A stretch of DNA of 64,000 bases from assembly GCA_947305795.1 (NCBI GenBank), contig CAMZEK010000002.1, forward strand, positions 43,989 through 107,988. Direction: 5' to 3'. Under the pieces are notes generated by a model. The model ran no database searches. It was not told the DNA's origin and saw only the letters and a program-made list of their open reading frames with translations. Position numbers and translations under genes: made by a program. Within the stretch, counting starts at the first letter, position 1. Every line of letters begins with the position of its first letter. Below are positions 19,001 to 27,500 of this stretch, one piece after another. Source of the stretch: an uncultured Bacteroidales bacterium (GTDB lineage: Bacteria; Bacteroidota; Bacteroidia; Bacteroidales; F082).

Positions 19001-20966
19001 CTACGGCTGGGATTGGAATGATTACTTCAGCGGCACTTCTTGCACGTTGATGGCCACGCCCGCTGAAGGCTTCGACTTCGTTTGCTGGACAAAGGACGGC
19101 GAGGTGGTCTCCTACAACGCCACTTACACCTTTACCGTTACAGAGGATGCCACGTATGTGGCCAACTTCGGCCTGACCCATGACACCTACATCGGCGACT
19201 ACGGCACAAGCACCTCAAACACGCTGCCAACCACCGCGTCCCACAAATATTTCATCACCGAGCAAATCTACACCGCCGACGAATTGGGTGGCGCCGAGAC
19301 CTTCACCCACATCGCCTTCTACAATAACGAGACGGCTACGCGCACCTTCGACATCTACTTGATGCCCACCGACAAGGCCGCCTTCGAGAACGGGCACGAC
19401 TGGATGCCCGTGACCGAGGCTGACCTCGTCTTCAGCGGAGAGGTGACCTTGGCGGCAGGCGAGTGGAGTTGGATTGCCTTCGACACGCCTTTCGCCTACG
19501 ACGGCATCTCCAACCTCGCCCTCATCGTCGACGACAACACGGGCAGCGTGCAAGGCTCCATCCATTGCCTCAAGTTCAACACCACGACCACACAAGCCCT
19601 GCACCGCACTTACGGTAGCTCCCACGACATCAACCCGATAAACTATAACGGCAACGGTACTGTGGAGAGTTATAAGAACCAAATCAAGCTGAGGCGCGCC
19701 GGCATCGCGGAGCCGTTTACAATCACGGCGACCGTGGATCCCGAGGAAGGCGGCCAGGTGAATGGCGACAGCTACTACAGCGAGACTTTTTACAGCAACC
19801 ATTGGGTTCCTTCTTTTTATGACTTTGAAGACGGCACCTTGCAAGGCTGGACCACCATTGATGCTGACGGAGACACTTATACTTGGGGAAACTACGGTAC
19901 AGGGAGTATCGTTGTTCATTCTGGAACACATAGCGTTGCTTCTGCAAGCTATATCAATGGTTTGGGCGCCCTTACGCCTGACAACTGGCTCGTATCACCT
20001 CAAATGACTTTAGGCGATATCATGAGCTTCTGGGCTTGTGGCCAGGATCCCAGTTGGGCACACGAACATTTCGCCGTGTATGTCTCCACTTCGGGCAACT
20101 CCGTGTCTGACTTCACAGAAGTGATGCCCGAGACCGTGGCTACCGCTACAATGACCCAATACACCGTCGACCTGAGTGCGTATGAGGGCCAGACTGGATA
20201 TGTGGCCATCCGGCATTTCAACGTCACTGACATGTACCGACTGAACATTGACGACATCAGTTTGGGCAGTTTCAACCATGCCGGTGTTGAAACCCCGACC
20301 TGCACACTGGCGGCTACGACCAACCCAGGCTTCGATTTCATGGGCTGGACGAAGGACGGCGTGTTGGTCTCCACCGACAACCCATACACCTTCCCCGTGA
20401 CCGACAGTGCCGACTTTGTGGCCCACTTCGGCCAAAGCCAGGAGGTCGTCATCGGCGGCGGCACAGCCACCAGCACCTACCTGCCCACGTATGCGTCAAA
20501 TTACTATTACCTCTCCGAGCAGATTTACACCGCCGACGAGATTGGTGGCAGCGGAATCATCAGCAGTCTCTCGTTCTACAACGACAACAACTACGACAAC
20601 ACATCCTCACTTCGCGTTCTCGACATCTATCTGGCACACACCGACAAGACAGCCTTCGAGAATGGCATTGACTGGATTCAGGTGACCGAGGTCGACCGCG
20701 TGTTCAGGGGAAGCGTTGACTTCTTGTTGCACCAATGGACCGAAATCGTCTTCAACACGCCGTTTTTCTATGACGGCACCTCCAACCTCGTGCTCGTCGT
20801 GGACGACAACACGGGCCACAGTACCGAGCTGGTGTACGGCCTTACCTTCGACACCGAGGCGCAGCAGGCCCTCTGCGTCGGCAACAACGTCGGCACGAAC
20901 TACGACCCGATGACGTCGCTCATCTATGTGGGCACGCTTTACAACAAGAAGAACCAAATCAAGCTG
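15420..20966 (+). repeat. Array of ~170-residue beta modules alternating with InlB-like repeats, gene A
   Basis: One variant copy (15420-15939) and six standard copies (16110, 16869, 17631, 18402, 19182, 20442 starts) each span about 510-525 bases. Linkers are single InlB/Flg_new-like repeats of about 70 codons. The standard copies share IGxG, QIYT, F(D/N)TPF, DGTSN and KNQIKL blocks. The tract is visibly more GC-rich than neighbouring genes. Confidence 0.8.
16008..16010 (+). other. In-frame TGA replacing a conserved Trp codon
   Basis: The codon lies in FVN-[TGA]-KKDNG; paralogous repeats read FVNWTENG, FVNWTKDG and ANWTKNG. A single G-to-A change turns TGG into TGA. No base is gained or lost, since the frame resumes directly. 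TGA is the normal stop of several genes here (for example 675-677 and the M20 peptidase region), so a genome-wide UGA-Trp code is not supported. Confidence 0.85.
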
Positions 20967-23900
20967 AACGGGGGCTTCGCCCAAATGTCGAACATCACCG
21001 CCACGGTCAACCCCGAAGTGGGCGGAACCGTGGAAGGCGCAGGCATTTACCAGAACGGCACCACCTGCACCTTGGAGGCCATCCCCGCCACGGGCTATGC
21101 CTTCTCCGCCTGGACCGACAGCAACGGCACGGTGGTCAGCGTCGACGCCACTTACAGCTTCACCGTTACTGAGGACGTTGCATTAGTGGCCAACTTCGGC
21201 AAGAAGGCGGTGAGCGACCTCTACGTGTCGCGCACCGGCTGGGCGATGTGGAACGGCGACGGCCAGGATGCGCCTGACATCACTGGCTTCAGCTACAGCT
21301 ATTCCGAGGACTTTGAAGGCGGCATCCCAGCCGGCTGGACCGTTGAAGGCGACGGCTATTGGATGGTCGCCACGGGCGACGCGGGCGGCAGCAGCGCAGC
21401 CTCCGGCAACTACAATATGCTGTTCGACCCCAACTCGCCGGGCGACGCTTATCTTGTCACCCCAGTGATGGACCTCAGCAGCGCCACCGAAGGATCGCTC
21501 GATTTCTATTTTACCAATCGTGGTAATAGCAGTGCTTTTTACGACTATAACTATTTCGGCGTGTACTACCGCGTTGACGGCGGCGAATGGAATGAGCTGT
21601 ACTACACTACAAAAGTACATTATGGATCTTCATGGCTTTACGATTATTCGGTAATGTCCCTCACATTGGAAGGCTTTGCCGCCAACTACCAGATTGGCTT
21701 CAAAGGTTTCTACAACCCCAATGGTCTCGGCGTCGCCGTGGATTATGTGACCCTCAATGCTGGTGTCGGCAGCGGCACCCGCGACTTCCAGGACCTTCAA
21801 CTGACGCTGAGCGACCTGGACGACAACGTGATTTACACCAGCACAACCCCCAACAACTACGCGCAACTGCCCACCGAAGGCCTCACCGAGGGTGAGGTGT
21901 ACCGCCTCACCGTGGCGCAACACTACGCCTCTGGCCTCTCGGGTAGCTCCACTTGCACCTGGCTCTATGAGCCTTGCAGCAACTTTGAGGGTGTTGCCAA
22001 CCTCAACAGTGAGGTCACCGACCAGGGCGTGACCCTCACTTGGGACATTCCCGAAACCACCCCCGCCGAACCGACAGAGAGCGGCTGGTATTATTATGAT
22101 AATGGAATTGGTGTATCTCGCTATGGCACAAATGATGGCTCCCCGTTCTTCTGGGGCATCATGATTCCCGCCGGCAGCTATGCGGGCAATGCCGTTTCGA
22201 AGGTTTCCGCCTTCGACTACGTATCTATGACGGGCACCGTCACCATCTACAACGACGGCGAGACGGCTCCGGCCAATCCGATAAGCTCAAGGGAGGTTAC
22301 CTTCACTGGAGCCTACCAGTTCGTTGAATTCGAGTTTGAGGAGCCGGTGGAGATTGACCCCTCCAAGAATGTTTGGGTAATTTTCCATAAGGAAAGTGGC
22401 GACAATTATCCCGCCGCAGCTTGTGCCAATACAGGCGACCCGAACGGACGTTGGATCAGCAACGATGGTGAGACGTGGAGAGACATTGATAATGGATACA
22501 GCTATACCTTCATGGTTCGTGCCTATATCATGGACAACAGCGATGCGCCGGCGCCAGTGGGCGCGCCTTACGGCATGGCCGTGTTCCGCGACGGCGAGTG
22601 GCTCGGCCTTGCCGCCGGCCACGACAGCTTCACCGACCCAGAAGGCACCGCCAACAGCCACTATGAAGTGCGCGTGGTGTACAGCGGCCCCCAGCGTTTG
22701 CCTTACAAGAACGCCTATTATGCCATGAGCTGCGCGGCATCTACGGCTACCTACGAAATCACCGCTACGGCCAACCCGACTGCGGGCGGCTCCGTCAACG
22801 GCGCAGGCACTTACAACTACGGACAAACCTGCACCTTGACCGCCACGGCCAACGCGGGCTACACCTTCACCAACTGGACGAGGAACAACAACGTGGTCTC
22901 GACCAGCGCGACCTATACCTTTACCATAACGGAAGATGCCGACTTTGTGGCCAACTTCAGACAGAATGTCTGCACCGTCACCGTCGCGGCCAACCCAACG
23001 GCAGGCGGCACCGCCATCCAAAGCGGCAACGGCACCTACAACTATGGCACTGCCATTACCTTGACGGCCACCGCCAATGCTGGCTACACCTTCCTCTACT
23101 GGACCGCCAACGATGCCATGCTCTCCACCAACCCAGTGTGCACCCTCACCGTGACGGGCGACACCTACTGCGTGGCACGATTCGTCTTAGACGATGCTAC
23201 CGTGCAGGTTACCCCATTCACCTCTGGCTGGAATTGGTACTCGACCTACATTGAGCAAAGCGGCATTGACGGCCTTGCCCAACTTGAGGAAAGCCTCGGC
23301 GCAAACGGCATCCAGATCAAGTCGCAGGGACAGTACCTGAACTATTACGAAGGCATGGGCTGGATGGGAATGCTGTCGGGCATCAATAACGAGTCTTCAT
23401 ACAAGATCAAGGCCAACGCCCCATGTGTGATCAACATGATAGGCGAGGAGACGACCTCTTCGGCACACCCCATCACCATCGGCCCCGGCTGGAACTGGAT
23501 AGGCTATCCGGTGAGCACGGCGATGAGCCTCGGGGAAGCCATGTCGGGCATCACGCCGTCCAATGGGGACCAGCTGAAAGGCCTGAACGGCTATGCGAGC
23601 TATTACGAAGGCATGGGCTGGATGGGCACGTTGACGACCATCACCCCAGGTATGGGCCTGCTGTACAAGTCGACCGGCAGCGGGAGCCAGATGCTGGTCT
23701 ATCCCACAGGCTCGAAGGGAGGAGTGCTCGCGGAGAACGTCACCCCGGAGAACAACCACTGGGTACCCGACCTGCACGCCTATCCCGACAACATGACGGT
23801 GACGGCCATCATTGAACTCGACAATGAGGAACTTAACAGTGAGAACTACGAGCTGGCCGCCTTCGCCAACGGCGAGTGCCGCGGTAGCGTGCGTCTGATG

Positions 23901-24353
23901 TACGTTGAGCCACTGAACCGCCACATCGCCTTCTTGACCATCGCGGGCGAGGACATCACCACGCTCACCTTCAGCCTCTACGACACGGCCACAGGCGAGG
24001 AAATTCATGGAGCACAAGAGATGCTGAACTTCAGCGACAACGCCATCGTCGGGTCCGCCAACGAGCCTTACGTCATCCATTTCCGCGGCACAACGGGCAT
24101 GGACGAATTCGACAGCCGAATCAGCGTGTTCCCGAACCCTGTCGGGAGAGGTGAGGTTTTGAACATGGCTATGCCCACGGACAATACAGGCGAACTGTGT
24201 GTTGAAATCGTCAATGCCCTCGGCGTGGTGATAGAGACGTTGCGTGCTACGACCATACAGGCCATTGCCGCCCCGACCGTTGCTGGTGTTTATACTTTGC
24301 GCATCACCATAGAAGGCAAAGGGACGTATTACCGGAAATTGGTGGTGAGATGA
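16080..24353 (+). CDS. Giant modular T9SS surface protein A, C-terminal portion after the TGA
   Basis: The open frame continues from 16011; 16080 is only a TTG inside a repeat and is not a credible start (no promoter, no signal peptide). It holds six ~170-residue modules (DNA 16110-16619, 16869-17379, 17631-18140, 18402-18923, 19182-19691, 20442-20966) of the form IGDG..YLP..QQIYT..EIG..IAFYN..VFSGSVT..GTSNLVLVVDDNTG..KNQIKL. They alternate with ~70-residue InlB/Flg_new-like repeats (TATANP..GG..CTLTA..GY.F..WTKDG..VSTNATYTFTVTE). Two cleaved-adhesin-like jelly rolls follow (DFEDGTLQGWTT near 19816; EDFEGGIPAGWTV near 21307), the second with gingipain-adhesin-like context. The C-terminus has a paired WNWYSTY/WNWIGYPVS block and a T9SS type A tail (VFPNP..KLVVR). 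Probably one gene with 14034-16010. Confidence 0.78.
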   Translation: MVATFEPTEQVYIGDGGTQTSSYLPIHTKWYGHTLSQQIYTVEEIGPAGYLNSIAFYNAGVEKTRSLDLYLTHTDKANFEDNYDWIIPAEADRMFSGSVTLLHNNWTWIVFDTPFPYNGTSNLALIVDDNTGSHSSSSEVECLTLDALGQSIYWVSNNNFDPFNPPIGGIRPDVKNQIKLGRDLVPDPATITARAYPEMYGTVAGAGVFTIGSPCTLTATPTGSLDFLYWTKDGEVVSTNATYTFNVTENADFVAQFGAAQADVTIGGGTATGMYLPTTSTLNYSLTQQIYTANEIGRAGIIGNVAFQNGSNGATCTRNLDLYLVPTDKTAFASATDWVAVTEADRVFSGSVTLTAGAWTPITLDTPFDYDGTSNLVLVVDDNTGSTTGNIMYCSHFSTQGQQALYINGGDNYDPTTANYTGSLLTVKNQIKLGGWPPNLPYLITVATEPGNWGSVSGLPASSYQLYGTSCTLTATANEGYAFISWTRDGIEVSTDPTYSFTVTGDTDIVAYFEVRQEVTVGSDPSIFHLPSYLSYNYSLSQQIYTPDEIGGTSGYINGIAFYHCEDADTRTWDIYMQPTDKAAFGEGDGWEAVTEADRVFSGTVTLTAYDWTWITFDTPFFYDGTSNILLTVDDNSGNQGSQHGFAVFNTDATQTLYYANNTTNFDPTAPAGYTALYKSSKNQIKLDRTFSEYRTVSAYDYPMGWYYDFNEVYGVGATCTLTAPNLEVYGLVFVNWATYDETIGGCTNVATNSTYSFTVTENIELVAVYGTPQDIYIGNGHLESTDDYLPALTNYSYSLTEQIYTADEIGAAGTITGITFFKNSQMPSMTSREWNIYLVPTDKAAFGSQTDWIAATNAYRVFSGTVTTADVTTTIDFDTPFVYDGTSNLVLVVEDHSGWSGFSLSHRVFDANGNQALYASRNTEAFNPQYAEAITGTLLSEKNQITLKKASYQSYCTISAEANPYGCGTALDSYGWDWNDYFSGTSCTLMATPAEGFDFVCWTKDGEVVSYNATYTFTVTEDATYVANFGLTHDTYIGDYGTSTSNTLPTTASHKYFITEQIYTADELGGAETFTHIAFYNNETATRTFDIYLMPTDKAAFENGHDWMPVTEADLVFSGEVTLAAGEWSWIAFDTPFAYDGISNLALIVDDNTGSVQGSIHCLKFNTTTTQALHRTYGSSHDINPINYNGNGTVESYKNQIKLRRAGIAEPFTITATVDPEEGGQVNGDSYYSETFYSNHWVPSFYDFEDGTLQGWTTIDADGDTYTWGNYGTGSIVVHSGTHSVASASYINGLGALTPDNWLVSPQMTLGDIMSFWACGQDPSWAHEHFAVYVSTSGNSVSDFTEVMPETVATATMTQYTVDLSAYEGQTGYVAIRHFNVTDMYRLNIDDISLGSFNHAGVETPTCTLAATTNPGFDFMGWTKDGVLVSTDNPYTFPVTDSADFVAHFGQSQEVVIGGGTATSTYLPTYASNYYYLSEQIYTADEIGGSGIISSLSFYNDNNYDNTSSLRVLDIYLAHTDKTAFENGIDWIQVTEVDRVFRGSVDFLLHQWTEIVFNTPFFYDGTSNLVLVVDDNTGHSTELVYGLTFDTEAQQALCVGNNVGTNYDPMTSLIYVGTLYNKKNQIKLNGGFAQMSNITATVNPEVGGTVEGAGIYQNGTTCTLEAIPATGYAFSAWTDSNGTVVSVDATYSFTVTEDVALVANFGKKAVSDLYVSRTGWAMWNGDGQDAPDITGFSYSYSEDFEGGIPAGWTVEGDGYWMVATGDAGGSSAASGNYNMLFDPNSPGDAYLVTPVMDLSSATEGSLDFYFTNRGNSSAFYDYNYFGVYYRVDGGEWNELYYTTKVHYGSSWLYDYSVMSLTLEGFAANYQIGFKGFYNPNGLGVAVDYVTLNAGVGSGTRDFQDLQLTLSDLDDNVIYTSTTPNNYAQLPTEGLTEGEVYRLTVAQHYASGLSGSSTCTWLYEPCSNFEGVANLNSEVTDQGVTLTWDIPETTPAEPTESGWYYYDNGIGVSRYGTNDGSPFFWGIMIPAGSYAGNAVSKVSAFDYVSMTGTVTIYNDGETAPANPISSREVTFTGAYQFVEFEFEEPVEIDPSKNVWVIFHKESGDNYPAAACANTGDPNGRWISNDGETWRDIDNGYSYTFMVRAYIMDNSDAPAPVGAPYGMAVFRDGEWLGLAAGHDSFTDPEGTANSHYEVRVVYSGPQRLPYKNAYYAMSCAASTATYEITATANPTAGGSVNGAGTYNYGQTCTLTATANAGYTFTNWTRNNNVVSTSATYTFTITEDADFVANFRQNVCTVTVAANPTAGGTAIQSGNGTYNYGTAITLTATANAGYTFLYWTANDAMLSTNPVCTLTVTGDTYCVARFVLDDATVQVTPFTSGWNWYSTYIEQSGIDGLAQLEESLGANGIQIKSQGQYLNYYEGMGWMGMLSGINNESSYKIKANAPCVINMIGEETTSSAHPITIGPGWNWIGYPVSTAMSLGEAMSGITPSNGDQLKGLNGYASYYEGMGWMGTLTTITPGMGLLYKSTGSGSQMLVYPTGSKGGVLAENVTPENNHWVPDLHAYPDNMTVTAIIELDNEELNSENYELAAFANGECRGSVRLMYVEPLNRHIAFLTIAGEDITTLTFSLYDTATGEEIHGAQEMLNFSDNAIVGSANEPYVIHFRGTTGMDEFDSRISVFPNPVGRGEVLNMAMPTDNTGELCVEIVNALGVVIETLRATTIQAIAAPTVAGVYTLRITIEGKGTYYRKLVVR
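23217..24140 (+). repeat. C-terminal 308-codon block shared with gene B (copy 1)
   Basis: It aligns with 29903-30826 without any gap. By eye about 34 of 308 residues differ, far fewer than in the rest of the two proteins. Inside, two ~75-residue units each end with YYEGMGWMG, so the block is itself an internal duplication. It ends at the VFPNP start of the T9SS tail. Confidence 0.8.
24231..24257 (+). repeat. Degenerate copy of the GTAGAGACG palindromic repeat inside the T9SS tail of gene A
   Basis: TAGAGACGTTGCGTGCTACG retains the left arm and core of the 28-bp family; the right arm has drifted. It codes for residues ETLRATT in the loop where gene B has a better-preserved copy (30917-30944). 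Confidence 0.45.
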
Positions 24354-24381
24354 CAAAGCTCATAGATGTTTTCATCATTCG

Positions 24382-24410
24382 AGTGGTCGCCTCATTTTGG
24401 GGCGGCCACT
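24382..24410 (+). terminator. Hairpin after gene A
   Basis: AGTGGTCGCC (24382-24391) pairs with GGCGGCCACT (24401-24410) with one G-T pair and a 9-base loop, followed by TGTTTTCTT. It lies 28 bases after the stop of gene A and before the promoter of gene B, so the two giant genes look separately transcribed. Confidence 0.6.
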
Positions 24411-24461
24411 TGTTTTCTTGGAAACAAATCTCGCGTCACGTTAGATTTGTTTCCTTTTCCC

Positions 24462-24491
24462 TTTGCGCAACCGAAAAAATTCCTATCTTTG
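24462..24491 (+). promoter_or_regulatory. Promoter of the second giant T9SS gene (copy of the one at 13954)
   Basis: TTTG at 24462-24465 and TATCTTTG at 24484-24491, again 18 bases apart. From the -7 box through the start codon at 24542 the sequence follows the 13976-14036 copy with only a few changes, including the shared TTTGAATATCAACAAAATAA stretch. Confidence 0.65.
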
Positions 24492-24541
24492 CCCTGATTT
24501 TATGTAGCCTTTGAATATCAACAAAATAAAACTTAAATAAA

Positions 24542-27500
24542 ATGAAAAAGAATCTACTACTACTGATGATTATGCTGGCGATGGCCAGCGCAAGTGTGGC
24601 CCAGGATGTTTATTCCACGGGCTATTACACTTACACCAAAAACGGAATCACACAGAAAGCGGCGGCACTCTACAAAAACGGCACAACGATAAGTAACAGG
24701 CAGTCCATCTACAATGCCGACCTTGAAGGTAAGGACGTGCTTGTTGCCACAAACGGCAAGGTGTATTGGGTCTACAACAACACCACGGATGACAAGGCTT
24801 TCGTCAGCAACTACACGGACAGCATCTCGATCATCTATAATGAGGCCAACGCCAGAATCAATGCCATTTGCGAAGGCGACGGTTATATTTATTCTGTTGG
24901 CCAAAAGAAAGTCAACGGCGTATGGAAGGCCGCAGTTTGGCGAGATGACCAGTTTTTTGCCTTTTTGGGAGACGGTGGCTATGATTTTTATGCCACAAGC
25001 GCTTGTTTTAAGGATGGTCACTTGTACACGACAGTCGAATATAGCGCAGGATATGGCTCTGGCTCTGTATGGAAAGACCTCGAACAGCTTTACCAGTTGG
25101 GTTCTGGAGTCACTCCGAGGGATGTCTTTGTTTACGATGAAGATGTCTATACCACAGGCTTCGTTCAAGACTTTGACACCGATGCCTATGTATCCAAGGT
25201 ATGGAAAAATGACGAGGAGCTTTACACGCTCAGCCCCAATGCAACCATGCTGGTCAGCTATGCTCATAGCATTTACATTGATGCTGGCGACATCTATGTT
25301 TCTGGTTTTGATGAAGAAGGTCATGGTAAGGTGTGGAAAAACGGAGTGGGATTATATACCGCTGGCCAAAGCCTTAATGCGGTGTCCGCCAATAGTAGCG
25401 GTGTTTATAGCGCTGGTTATGTTTTTGATACCATTGTTCATAAATGGGTTGGTAAAATCTGGAAGGACGGTTTCGCTCCTTACACACCCGTTGCCTGCGA
25501 AAGAATCAACGGCATGTTCGTCACGGAGCCGGAATGTACCAACAGCGCAGCCCGCCCACTGCCTTTCTACGAGAGCTTCGAGAACGGCGAGACCGACTGG
25601 CCCTGCTGGATCAAGCTCGACGTTGACAACAGCAACAACGGCCAGGTGTCCTATTGGGAAAGGAGCGGAACGAGGCTGCACAGCGTCCCCAACGGCGGCA
25701 ACCATTGCGTCCGCCACACGCTCAACTGGGACAGCAACCAAGAGGGCTGGCTCATCAGCCCGAAGCTTGCCCTTCCGTCCTCAAACCCTTCCACATTGAC
25801 CTTCAAGACCGCAGAAAGCTATTACAGCGACTACACCTATGAAGGCGTGTGGATTTCCACCACTGGCACCAACCCAAGCAACTTCACCCAAGTGTGGACG
25901 CAGAGCAACCCCACAGGCAGTTGGAAGACCGTCACCGTTGACCTCTCGGCCTATCAGGGACAGAATGTCTACATCGGTTTCAAGTACACCGGCATTGAGG
26001 GTCACGACTGGTACATTGACGAGGTGAGCGTGGAGGAGGAAGATCCGAACACCGCCACCATCACGGTTTTGGCCGATCCCGAGGAAGGCGGAACAGTGAC
26101 AGGCGGTGGCGTTTACCCCATCACTGGCACGGCCGCTTATGCCCTTACTGCCACGCCCAACCCGGGCTGGTCGTTCGTCAACTGGACGAAGGACGGCACG
26201 GTGGTCGGCACCGACCCCATCTATGAAATCCTTCCGACCGCCGACGCCACCTATGTGGCTCACTTCAGCCAATCCTATGAAATCTACATTGGCGATGGCG
26301 GCTCAGCCACTAGCACCTATCTGCCAAGCAGATCCATATACAATTACTGCTTAACGCAGCAGATTTACACTCCTGATGAGATTGGCCAAGCTGGAGCCAT
26401 CAACAGCATCGCTTTCTATAATGGCGGAGAGGTGACGACACGCTTCTATGACCTATATTTGGTTCATACCAGCAATTCCATTTTCGCGAATGGCAATAGC
26501 TGGATTACGGTGGCTGAGAGCGACCGCGTTTTCAGCGGAAGTGTGACCATGACAGCAGGCGTCTGGACGTGGATCTCTTTTGACACACCTTTCCAATACA
26601 ATGGCACTTCCAACCTCGCCCTCGTCGTAAACGACAAAACGGGCGATTGGAGCAGTGGGATGGCCTGTCGCGTGTTCAATACTGACTTCAACCAAGCCAT
26701 CCGTGCCTACACAGACAATGCCGCCTACAACCCGATGGCCCCCTCAAGTTATTCCGGCACGGTGATGAACGTGAAGAACCAAATTAAGCTGAACGGGAAC
26801 TTCACTCCGATGTTAAACATCACGGCCACGGTCACTGGCAACGGGGGTTATGTGGAGGGCGGTGGTTCCTTCAATAACGGAGCCCACTGCACCCTGATAG
26901 CCTATCCCGACCAAGGTTACGTTCTTGCCAACTGGACGAAGAACGGCGTTGTGGTCTCCACCGACCAAATATACACCTTCATCGTCACCGAAAGTGCCGA
27001 ATATGTGGCCAATTTCGAGCCGTTGGACGGCGTTTACATCGGAGGCTCAGGCCTCACAAATGTCACGTACTTGCCTACCATTTCAACGCAACTTTATGCC
27101 TTGACCAATCAGATTTACACCGCCGATGAGCTTGGCGGAGCCGCAACATTCACGGGCATAGCTTTCTATAACAACGGCCCAGGACAGATGCGTAATGTGG
27201 ACCTGTACTTGCAGCCCACGACCCGACAAGCCTTCACGAACCCCAGGATCTGGGTTTCGGCCACCGAAGACAACCGCGTGTTCAGCGGAGACATAATTCT
27301 GTTGAGCGAGGGCTGGTCGTGGATCACCTTCGACACGCCTTTCGAGTATGACGGCACTTCCAACCTCGCCCTCATCGTGGACGACAACACGGGCAGCATC
27401 CGTCCTACCAACCTGTCTTGCTTTTCGTTCACCACTGAAACGAACCAATCCAACGTCATCTACAGCAGCCCCGTCGAGTTCAACCAGAATTACAGCAATA

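Noticed and set aside
15420..20966. CRISPR-like or tandem DNA repeats
   Set aside because: The repetition is in protein-coding modules of ~510 bases with diverged DNA, not short identical repeats with spacers.
16080..24353. Treating the second part of giant A as an independent gene starting at TTG 16080
   Set aside because: The start falls inside a repeat, has no promoter or signal peptide, and the frame runs unbroken from the TGA at 16008-16010.
14034..24353. Genome-wide UGA-to-Trp recoding
   Set aside because: TGA is used as the ordinary stop by other genes in the window (for example paaK and mutA), and only one in-frame TGA is seen.
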